The notes under the pieces are model-generated. The model had not been told where the DNA came from and ran no database searches. It saw only the letters and a program-made list of their open reading frames with translations. A program made the translations under genes and the position numbers. Shown here piece by piece: positions 52,262 to 61,989 of a stretch of DNA of 64,000 nt (position 1 is its first letter; each line of letters opens with the position of its first letter). The stretch spans positions 4,092,001-4,156,000 of the forward strand of contig NC_080577.1 in the NCBI RefSeq assembly GCF_029962835.1. Direction: 5' to 3'. The stretch comes from Magnolia sinica (lineage: Eukaryota; Streptophyta; Magnoliopsida; Magnoliales; Magnoliaceae).

Positions 52262-52540
52262 CATTCTTAGGTGGACCACACCACATTGCCCGGCCAGATA
52301 ATTTCACATCAAATCTGTTCATTAGGCCATACGGGCCCAGACGGAGATATAAAACACAGATAACAACGAATATTAACTGCATGTGGACCCCACTGGTGTT
52401 TTTAAAGGTCGACCCTCATTCAACACTATTTCCTGTAATGTGGTCCACGTGATTTTTGGACATGCCCATACATTGTAGGGGTCATAAAACTGTGTGGGGC
52501 CCACATGAGGTATGTCTCATCAACGCCTTTAATACCTAGT
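52262..52540. mobile_element. Palindromic MITE, partial copy 7
   Basis: Loop and right-arm words are present (CACATCAAATCTGTTCATTA, ACACTATTTCCTGTAATGTG, GGCCCACATGAGGTATG). It starts directly after copy 6 at GGTGGACCACACCACATTG. Ends not resolved. Confidence 0.5.
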
Positions 52541-52767
52541 TTATTCAATCAATATCACTATCACCATGGAACATAGCTGTGTATCCGCATGGACCACATC
52601 AGATATGGTGGTGTGATATAGATGGATCCCAACAAGTGTATGGCAGTCGAAAATATAGATATATGAAAACATGAGAAGCAAAAGACAATGTTAAACATAA
52701 GTTGTGCGGGAAAATGAGAGGAAAAGAAATAAGTGACAGATAAAGATATACAGTCAACCATGTTGGG

Positions 52768-53298
52768 CTAGAATTTAAAAATAACAAGGAAGGCAAGAAC
52801 AAGGACACCGAAGCCAACTAGAAGGGCATATAATATCTCTCTGTCTGATGGGGGAAGATCATCAGTCGACACAGCCCTAGAAACCATGGCCGGAGTCGCC
52901 TGTGCCGTCTGTATCGTCTGTCGGATGGACGATGACGAAGAATGGCGGATGTCCAGGTCATCAGAAAATGTAGTAAACTGAAACGCATGAGAATCCGTGC
53001 AAGGTCTCGACGGTGTACATGCCTTACTGAAGTGACCGTCCTAGCATGCAACTGCCTCCTTCCAGTTCCTGAATGTGCGGTGTCTTGCTCCACTAAATCT
53101 CTCCACCTCCAACCTCGAGTCATCCCAACACTCGTATATTCTAAGCCTATGTCCCATCAAGACAACGTAATACTTCTCCTTTCCCATCTGCAATGACATG
53201 GGCGTAATTGGCACAAGATTCGTGTCTTTGAATAGAAATTCGCAAACGAAGTTTACATGCAGTATTGTCTTATCAAGTAACATCGTAAAGTACAACAA
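52768..53298 (-). pseudogene. RNase H1 N-terminal-like domain followed by a C-terminal membrane segment
   Basis: Minus-strand open stretch 53041-53298 contains KYYVVLMGH, IYECWDDSRLEVERFSGARH and TFRNWKEAV. This is the pattern of the small hybrid-binding domain at the N-terminus of eukaryotic RNase H1, also found in caulimovirus viroplasmin. Beyond it the same frame runs into a Ser/Thr-rich part and ends in a strongly hydrophobic stretch, LYALLVGFGVLVLAFLVIFK, just before a stop at 52768, like a C-terminal anchor. The frame is not continuous, so it is a decayed gene or has unseen splicing. It is downstream of the MYB/SANT-like region on the same strand and could be cargo of that DNA transposon or an unrelated gene fragment. 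Function unknown. Confidence 0.5.
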
Positions 53299-55924
53299 TT
53301 AAGTAGGAAATGAAAACACATTCCAGTTGTCAGTACGTATCCTTCCAAGCAAGCAGATTGTATGGTGTTAGCTGTCTTAAGAAAGTAAACTTACCAATTT
53401 AGTACACGGTGAAACCATATAAAAAATGTTAACCACATAAAAGTTGTCGCCATCACAAAAGTCATATTTTAATATACTACGGATATACCACCATATTTGT
53501 CAGTCCAAAAAAATAAATCTAAAAAAAAAAACCAAGTACCAGATCAAGTAAATCAAAGTTAGTACATGCCAACAACTAACAATCTAGAAAACATAACTAA
53601 AGATATTAAATCCTCAGATGGATCCAATACCTCGATTACCAAAGTGGTTATGGAGTGTTTTCTTCAACCAGTTAATGCGACACTCAGGTCGCATACTTAC
53701 AAAAAATGATGATAGCCCATTGTCCTTACTCAAGAGCTGACCAACCTCAAAATACTCTGAGTTGGTCAGGCCATAAACCTCTTCTAGTACATCAAGTACT
53801 TTGAAAGTGCGATTCACCGACTTTTCGAGACCAAATTTCAGCATTGAATCGACGACGGTCTGCAGAGAGGCCCTGAGTACTTCACAGGGGCGAGGAGAGC
53901 GTGATCGTTTCCTTCTTACGCTCCCACTTTGAGGAGCATTGGAATTAGCTATGTGAGTGGGAGTACTAAGTGAGCCGTGCTGTCCCATCGAAGGACTGTC
54001 TGACGAGAATGGGATGGTCCTTGTGGAGTCTATGACAAAATCATCTGACAAGTTAATTGTATCATCAATATCATCACCCAGCTCTCTCCATGCATCATTG
54101 AGTTCTCGTTGAAGACGAGATGATGATGCTGATGCAGCTATACTCCTACTGCCGCGGTGTCACGCCCCAAACTCGGAAAACGGGCTCACAAAATTTTCGA
54201 TCGCCGAATCCGGTGCTGACAGCCTCCGTAGTGCCCTATTCTCGAATCCCAGCACTCACATGCCAGATTCCGATCCTGAGATCCTACAAGGAGGATTTTC
54301 AGTATGATTTTTTTTATAATGGAGCATAACCACAAGCATAACAAAGTCAGAAAACAACATCACCACATATCCACTATATCAAAAACTTTAAGTACAATGC
54401 GGAAAGGGAAATATAAGGTAATAAAAAAGCTCCAAAATAATCTGATACGCGCTCCTGCCTCAACGCTGCTGCGATCCAACGACACCTGCATGCAACGGTC
54501 GTGCATAAGCTTATAAAAGCTTAAAGGGTGGTGTAAGTGTGTGCACAAGGCAAGCTCCAAGTGTATAATATCAAAGTAATGCGAAAATATGCGGTAAGTC
54601 CATGAATGCTATCAGTTGTACCAAAGCTATGTGATGCAAGGCATGAATGCTATCAGCCGTACCAAGGCCATGCGATGCGAGGCCTATGTAGCCAAATGTC
54701 ATATGCAAGATGTGAAGCAAGCATGCCAGTACTCATCCAGTACACATATCAGTGCAGTTCATCGCTGGGATATCACCGTGGTCCAATACACTTCACACCG
54801 ACTGCCGCTTCCCTAGCCGCATAGCCCAGTAAGTGGAAGAGACCTCACTATCCGCCTGACCAGTAGTTTGCCAATACCTAACCGGCTCGTCGATAGCGGA
54901 CTCATTTGCGAGCTGGTCAAACTCAGCCTAGCTTATAAGCCCCTCACTCGGGCGGATAAGGCCACACCCCCTTCCAACCGACCACGACACAGTGGGAGAC
55001 GCGGCCTACTGGTATTCGGTACTCGGGCGCTTGTGTATCCACTCAGTTTAGACGTTGGAGCATCTTCTGGTACCAAAAAGGTTCTGAAATTTTCACCCAA
55101 GGACATGCTACTTGCCCACAGTGCTAGAACAAGTATTTTCGGTATCCGATACGGCCATCCAGGATGTGCCTGTGGAGGCCACGGCCTTGATGTCGCTAGG
55201 GCGTGCAGTGATCAAGTCACATATATGCGAGATGCATGAGTCACACCGTACAATCATGCAGCAATCCTGCACGTACCATTCAATTATGTGGGGCACTCCG
55301 TCTCATAAGGATTCCCGTAAATGTTTCAGCCCAACGGCTTATGCTATGGTCAAACATTCCTCATATCAGGCATACATATGATGCATATGAGCATGAATCA
55401 TGGAATTATACTAAGCATGTTATAAAGTTGTGAACTATCCTTAAAATGCAGATGAGCCTAGACGGCCTACACACAACAAGTATGGGCTTATCAATGGGCC
55501 TTAAGGAGAATTACAATGCGGACATTTAACCAATATTGTACTTACAATGTGGGTGTCAAACCATCATTGTTCCCTAGGCACGACTCGCCATAAATATTAT
55601 TACATAAACCATGGTGGAATCACACATTGCAATGGACCTTAGGTACAACCCATTGGGCCTTAAATACATCAAATGGGCCATATTACATGGGCCTTATATT
55701 CATCAAGTGGTCCACATCAATGGGCCGCACCAATGGGCCTTATGTGCATTGCAATGGGTCATAACCCATGGGCCTTATAATACATCAAAGTGGGCCTAAT
55801 CACATTGGCCTTACATTCATAGCAAGGTGGGCCTCAACAATAGCCTCATACACATCAAGGTGGGCCTCAAGAATAGGCCATAAATATGACAAGTGGGCCA
55901 CATCACATGGGCCATATGTATATA

Positions 55925-56960
55925 CCAAAGTGGGGTCCACTTGAATTATAGATCGTCTTATTTTTAGCCTCAAGCCCTAAAACAAGCTTTCAAAATGGTT
56001 AGACAGATTGGATGCAACACATGCATCATGGCGGGGGTCCACATGAAGGCCCACCATCATGTATATATTATATATAATCTATATATAATATATACAATAT
56101 AATATAATATATATATACACACACACACACACACACTGCAGTCCCACACGTGGGGTGGGTCCCACCGTCCAGTGTGGACGGTGCGGATAGAACACATAAA
56201 TCATGGTGGGTTCCACCGTCCACGGTCAGTGGACGGTGTGAATGAAACACATACATCACTGTGGGTCCCACGTGGGGCCCACCATAATGCTTATTTGCAA
56301 TCCAACCCGTTGGTAAGGTCACACGGACCTGGATGAAAAGGAAAAACAAATTTCATCTTGATCCAAAGCTTCTGTGAACCCAAAAAGTGTTTCAATGGCA
56401 AACATTCATTCACCACTGTTTCCTATGATGTGGGCCACCTGAGCCGTGTATATGGCTGATTTTTGGGGATGGCCCTCGGCCCTAAGGGGCCCACAAAATG
56501 GACGGTGTGGATCATAAACACACATCATGGTGGGGCCCACGGCTGGGACCGTGGGTCCTTGTTCATCCGCCCGCCGGCGCAGCAAGGGCTGCCTGTGCCT
56601 CTGACAGCAGCAGCGTCAGCTGCTGCATGTATATATATATATTTTTTGAAATCTATTTTTCTGGGGTTTTTCGTACGTGGGGCCCGCTTCAAGAGAATCC
56701 ACCCCACCCAATGGATTATAAAGTCTATAACAAATCCATCAAGTCCAATATTCAATATATTTTGGGGTGTGGAAACATCATGTGAATTTTTAACGGTGGC
56801 AACCACTATTTCTATGCTATGGCCCGTTAGAAAGTCGAATTGACCCCATTTTTCGGCTCAATGCCTAAAATGATATAAGAAATGGAATGGATGGCTTGGA
56901 TTAAAAACATACATCAAGGTGGGGCTTACATGGACCACCCTCTCCAAGGCTTGAGAACTA
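55925..56960. mobile_element. Palindromic MITE pieces in solo LTR 2
   Basis: Right-arm piece 55925-56050, then AT-rich and CA-repeat DNA, then a loop and right arm at 56270-56530 (CAATCCAACCCGTTGGTAAG, CAAATTTCATCTTGATCC, AAAATGGACGGTGTGGATC). A further arm-like stretch ends near 56930. The order matches solo LTR 1, but without its tandem duplication or SINE. Confidence 0.6.
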
Positions 56961-57829
56961 AGCTAATATTTTTATTTTCCCCAGTTCACGTCCAGCGTCC
57001 CTAGACGCTGGACGGTTTGGGCATATCACATACATTTAAGATGACCCTTTCTAGGTGGGCCACCAAAAGGTAGATGGTGTAGATACAACACATATATAAG
57101 GTGGGCCCCACCTAGAGATGGCTTGGATAAAATACATGCTTCATGGTGGGGTCCATCCAGGTGGGCCACACAACCACATCATCATACACAAAACCAATGA
57201 AAAAGAGGGGGAGAGAGAGAGAGAGGAAGAGGGACACGTGTGATGGAGGGACCCCGACACTATGGCCCTCCTTTGCAATCAATCATACATCAAGTGGGTC
57301 CCATTACACTTGGGCCCATCAAATTAAAAATCAATGGTGGAGATCCTTTCTCCACCAAGGTGAAAGGTCTAAATGACCTCTTTCAAACTTAGAAAGTAAA
57401 CATCATGATGGGGTCCATGGAGAATGGCCCCATCATGGAATGATCATGATAATCAAGGTGGGCCATCGACCACATCTTAGGGTCCAAAGTGAGATCCATA
57501 CCATCGATCGGTAGGCCTCACTTGGCCCATCATAAAAATATGGAAACTAGCTTATAGAAGCACCCACCGTTCGATCTTCTTAGTCCGTTAGAAAGCCGAT
57601 CTCCTTGTGCTTCACTTTGATGGAGGGTGATGAGAAGTTGATGGCTTGGATGAAGAATTTTGGGAGAGAAAAGTAGGTCACACAACTCACTCTTTTCTCA
57701 CATGGAAGAGTTTGGACGTGGGATTTTTTCTTGCTTGGGAATGTGAGTTTGAGAAATGAGAGAGAGAGTTGTAAAGAGAGAGAAAGTAGCTTAGGTAGGC
57801 CATGATTACTTGTAAGAGAGGTATGAGTG

Positions 57830-57975
57830 GCTAGCAATAAATGCTTGTAAGAAGCGCTAGGGGTAGGGTGGCTAGCCATAAGTGCTTACAAGAAGGGCTA
57901 GGGGTAGGTAGGGTGGCTATAGCTAAGGTAGGGTGGCTATAGCTAGGGTAGGGTGGCTATAGATAGGGTGATGTC
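57830..57975. repeat. Short tandem repeats GGTAGGGTGGCTATAGCTA
   Basis: Four to five units of about 20 bp (TAGGGTGGCTATAGCTAGG) run from about 57895 to 57970. They are preceded by two copies of a GGCTAGCAATAAATGCTTGT-like unit about 50 bp apart. Confidence 0.8.
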
Positions 57976-59239
57976 ATCACTCTCATGATTTCCTAGGGAT
58001 TGGTGCCACATGGAGTAGGTGGGTCCAACAATATGTGGTCCACGACCATTATAATGCACGGTCCACATCTTATGATCTAAGCGTCGGATTGGCGCACGAG
58101 ATGTGGCATTGGAATCGCGGCGATGGTGCGATCGCAATGGTATGGGTCTCGGATTAAGCTGACTCAAATCTACAGGATATGACTTAGGATCGCGCGCAAA
58201 CGTCGATTATAGGTCGTAGGTTGCCAGAATTCGACGGGAATAATCGCGGGAGTCAACGGAATAGCACGGACTAAGATACGGGTCTTACACGCGGACATAA
58301 CGTTCCGTTGCCTGGTTCGAACTGACGATAACAGCAAAATCATCCATTCTCTCAATCTGTTTCCCGCGGAGTCTTTTCGCACGCGGGTGAGACTGCAGTC
58401 ATATAATGAGTAGTTGCAAGTACAGTACGCGAGTTAATAACACATCAGATGGCGGAAGCTGTATATTTCAAAAATTATACCTTAAGATATTCCTCTCAAA
58501 CTTCATTGGGAGCCATCAACACCATCCGCTCACTGTTCCATCCAATCCCGCTAGCCGCCAACATATCCTTCACTGCAGTGTACTCCCTCTTATAATACCA
58601 TAGTTGGTTTGACACATTCTACCACTTGAGGATTATATTAGTATGCTTTGTCATGACTTTTGCGACTATTTGGTATACCTCACGTTTGAAACCATTATCA
58701 CCCTTGCGTCCCAATACCACTTGTTCTAGAAATATATCGATCATAACCTGATCCATATCGGGAGTCTATTTTATTTTTGGGGCTCGGGAAGCAAGCTCGG
58801 CCAGGGATTTCACCATCTTCGTGCGTGGAGAAGATCATCTAGGCACCACTGGTGTCTTGAGCAGTGAATGTGTTGGTGTCGATGGATCATTAAAAATGGG
58901 TCTGCCATTCCACCTGAATACCAAGTACATATGATGATTTGCAAATGTCAACCATAATCATAAGAATGACCACTATTTCAAAAGAACGATTAGCAAAATC
59001 ATCATTTGGTATCTCCATATAATGAATCTATCTAGTTAAAAGTTGGAAGATTCCAATTTCATTTTATGATAAGCAACGTTTTGTAAAAGTAAATAACAGC
59101 AAGTCACGGAATTTGTAACATATAACGAACAATTATCTACTCCTACTATTTTACAGCGCATCCGCACATATTCTGGTTGCAATATCATCGCGCATGCGAA
59201 GCCAAACATCCTTTTCATGCTGAGATGCTCGCAGTAACC

Positions 59240-59900
59240 ATTGTCGCTTGTCGTTCATTGATACCTTCTAAGACATTAGGTTACTCTCCTCATCAGCGAC
59301 AAATGTTCCAGCGTATTCCATCTCTTCTTAAGATTCTGATCTGGTACGTATGAAATTGTGTAATATATAGCAGGCTATCACAATTTGGACATGTGTGTGG
59401 ATTTCATACTGCATGGCGGTCTTCAAGATGGAGAATTTGCCTTTCATAACACCAAAACAACGCTCAATTGCATTGCGCAACTATACATGTCGATAATTAA
59501 ACAGCTCCTTCATGTTGGTAGGTGCTCTCCCGGTTTGATACTCTTATAAGTAGTATCGAACGCCCCAATATGGAGCTAGAAAATCGGGTGAATGTGCATA
59601 TCCGGCATCGACAACGTAATATTTTTCTATACATTTGAATCAAAGTCCCATTGAGTGAACAATCAAATAATTCGACACAATGAAGTAGATTGATAATCTC
59701 TTAAAAGATAACCAATACCATGTGGGACAACCAAGGGATCATCTGATTGACTCAATGTGTTGTGTAGGACCCTCGCATCTGACGCAGAACCCTCCCAACC
59801 GGCCAATATGTATATGAAATTCATATCAAATGAACACGCCCGACTAGATAATTTCACATCAAATTTGAATCAATTTAAACAGTCAATCGTTCCTTCAATT
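59240..59900 (-). pseudogene. HARBI1-like transposase of a PIF/Harbinger-type element (decayed)
   Basis: Minus-strand blocks: ACSFDMNFIYILAGWEGSAS and DARVLHNTL (ORF 59663-59857), KYYVVDAGYAHSPDFLAPYW (about 59625-59565) and RNAIERCFGVMKGKFSILKT (about 59480-59420). These are the HARBI1/DDE_Tnp_4 signatures, including the second catalytic Asp (VVDAGY) and the Glu (AIERCFG). An in-frame stop follows GVRYYL, and the frame shifts before the KYYVVDAGY block, so no full ORF remains. The N-terminal part with the first Asp is not clear. It lies upstream, on the same strand, of the MYB/SANT-like partner. Element ends were not found. Confidence 0.8.
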
Positions 59901-61430
59901 TGTCTCTGGTTATAAGTCGAGTTTTCTTGCATGGAAGGCTTTTGAGAACATCTGAAGTCCTTTCATCTCCTTGAGGACAACAAATTGAATTAATTTAAAT
60001 GGTGGGATAAGTTCAACTATGATTATATATTAAAAATTTCAAATACCATGATTTTGTTAATGTCTCAGCAATCAAATTACAAATTTCAGATACGAGGAAT
60101 TTTTGTCAAGATCAGCAATCAAATTTGATTCTCTTTAAGAAAGTTTGAAGCTAAGAATTTCAATTGAAAATCCTGACATAACGAAAAGAAAATTGATTGA
60201 GGGTTAAAACAAACAAGATATAGATAGAAACATGAAAATCTGATGGTGTTGGTTAATCAGATGGTGTTGGTTATATAGAACCAACATGAATTGAAGCGCA
60301 AGAAAGTACCAGGTCAAATTCTCATAATTCCATCATATAACATAGAATCATCCAAAAAATTGAAGCGCAAGAAGGTAAATGGATCAGAATCTTGCATGAA
60401 GCTAATTAATAGTCTTTCAGAACAAATGAACATGATGGATTTTCTACGTACATCCATGTGAACTCAAACGGCCTCGGATACAGCTGTGTAGGGAAAGAAA
60501 TATTATATTTAATAGTCACTCAATGCGCTTTTATCATACCAATTAAACTCTGTTAGGCCCACAGTGAATGTATGTAGTTTATCCATGCTGTCCATACATT
60601 TTTAAAGAAAATTTCACGTATCAACTCCAAAATTTAAGCATATCCAAAGCGAAAGTAGACCACACCATATGACATGCATATTCTGGAATGATATCAACCA
60701 GTTGTGGATCTTTTAGTATTCATCGCTAATCCTAGATTGTTAATCAAGTACATTTCACAGATATCTTGTCACTTAAAATGAAAAAAAAAATAAAATCTGT
60801 TTTCCCATATGAAAAGAAGAGTAGAAACTTACCTCTTACACGTATCTGTAATGAACAAGAATAATGTGCTCAACACTGTTTCCTGTAAAATGGAACAAAA
60901 CGTAATGGAAATATTCCTGATAGTGGAATGACAAATGACCATAATAAGTAAGTCCCGTCATACACCATTGAATGTAAATTAGACGTTGTTCACATTTATG
61001 TCATTGGCTTTTAATTTGAATGGAGTGTGCAATATTAACTATCAGATCATTTCACAATTTGCAACTTCACTTTTTTTTTTCTTTTTTTGTATTTCTACTA
61101 TAATTTTTTTTTGCCAAAAGTAATGAGCATCTTATTAAAGAATAAAAGAAAAAAAAGCAAACAACAAGCACTGCCGAGGTAGCAGAGCCACCAAAGATGC
61201 AAAGAAAGCAAACTAAAACCAAAGCTAAGAACCTAGAAAAAGAAGGATTCATCAAGTACTTTGAATTTCCATTACTCAAAAGTATTCCGCATTAAGAAGG
61301 ATTCAACAACAATGAGTAGAATTCAACACATACAATGAATAACCACAACAATAAGGAGGATTCAACAACAACGATATGAATTCAGTACAATCAGTGGTGA
61401 AATTTGAAGCAATCTAAGTACATGGGTTTG
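59901..61430. other. AT-rich intergenic DNA with a degenerate palindromic MITE
   Basis: At about 60540-60930 the sequence keeps palindromic-MITE words (GGCCCACAGTGAATGTATG, CCATGCTGTCCATACATTTT, GTAGACCACACCATATGACA, CTCAACACTGTTTCCTGTAA) in a much decayed state. The rest shows no gene. ORF 61067-61279 overlaps T-rich sequence and is not supported. Confidence 0.45.
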
Positions 61431-61433
61431 GAT

Positions 61434-61568
61434 CTAGAGACTTGAGAGACTTTTAGATCTGAGAAGGCTACGAGTATGCCTCAGCCTTTCGGCTTTGAGA
61501 TACATCTCCAGTAACCTGTCTCTAATCTCTAGTAAGGGAATCTCCTTGATCTCTTGGTTTTCCTTTTC
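61434..61568 (-). CDS. Possible terminal exon of an unrecognised gene
   Basis: After an acceptor-like TTGCAAAAAG, the minus strand is open for 45 codons to TAG. It includes EIPLLEIRDRLLEMYLKAER and LRHTRSLLRSKSLSSL, a charged, helix-like C-terminus that looks protein-like. I do not recognise the family. It could be the end of a gene whose other exons lie at higher coordinates, or a chance frame. Confidence 0.33.
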   Translation of the reverse strand, partial: EKENQEIKEIPLLEIRDRLLEMYLKAERLRHTRSLLRSKSLSSL

Positions 61569-61783
61569 CTTTTTGCAAATTCAAATTCAAAATAAAAACA
61601 AGCAAGAACCTCTGCCATAGCTCAAGTTGATCAAAATAAGTGACATTTAAGGACAATTCCACATGCTATTAAGCTTCTTTCCCCTCTATTGCCATTTTCC
61701 ATAACTCTCTTTATTTTTCTTAGATCTTTGAAAAACCCTGTAAAGATTCATTTTGGCATAATTTCACTTCTGGATAAGGGTGA

Positions 61784-61946
61784 CTAATACCTTCCTTCTC
61801 CATCACCAGGGCTCTTGAACAATCTATAGTGCCTGGACCTTTTGGTGTCAGTTGGTAAGAATTTTGGGTTTCTAACTGGCCTTGAGTAGATGTTGCCAGA
61901 CTTGGTGGCGACAACTCCATTTTCTAGCGTTTTTGCTGCTTTACTG
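61784..61946 (-). CDS. Possible internal exon of the same unrecognised gene
   Basis: The minus-strand frame reads KAAKTLENGVVATKSGNIYS, RPVRNPKFLPTDTKRSRHYR and LFKSPGDGEG, then a donor-like AG|GTATTA. An acceptor-like CTCAG lies upstream near 61947. Composition is protein-like (balanced, basic), but no domain is recognised and the junction to the exon at 61434-61568 was not solved. Confidence 0.33.
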
Positions 61947-61989
61947 AGATTGTTGGATCCATATCCACACACACAAGATATACAGTCAT

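Larger units (their letters stand above)
54158..58289 (+). mobile_element. Solo LTR, 4.1 kb, same family as 45090-49389
   Basis: It begins TGTCACGCCCCAAACTCGG and ends CGGGTCTTACA (TG...CA). The flanking 5-bp duplication CGCGG lies at 54153-54157 and 58290-58294. No internal domain is present. It runs parallel to solo LTR 1: the same start block, the GGGCCTTA array (55440-55930), MITE pieces (55925-56960), GA-rich tract (57207-57225) and end block (58080-58289). It is inserted in the MYB/SANT-like ORF of the Harbinger-type remnant. Its own target duplication shows that it and solo LTR 1 are separate insertions, not the two ends of one element. Confidence 0.88.
53614..58830 (-). pseudogene. 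MYB/SANT-like ORF of a PIF/Harbinger-type element, interrupted by solo LTR 2
   Basis: The minus strand at about 58756-58480 reads MDQVMIDIFLEQVVLG, FKREVYQIVAKVMTKHTN, LWYYKREYTAVKDMLAASGI, the Myb/SANT-like (Myb_DNA-bind_3) domain that partners HARBI1 transposases. Two in-frame stops are visible in it, so it is decayed. After an intron-like gap a basic linker (AKRLRGKQIERMDDFAVIV, near 58370-58300) follows. The frame is then cut by the solo LTR (54158-58289) and similarity resumes at 54157. The C-terminal part (53614-54051) includes QSGSVRRKRSRSPRP and FEVGQLLSKDNGLSSFFVSM, as in L10-interacting-MYB-type proteins. In Harbinger elements this protein helps import the transposase and bind ends. 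Confidence 0.78.

Noticed and set aside
45090-58289. The two 4-kb repeats as the 5' and 3' LTRs of one 13-kb element
   Set aside because: Each has its own different target duplication (GATTC and CGCGG), and the DNA between is the Copia 3' half plus unrelated MITEs and Harbinger sequence.
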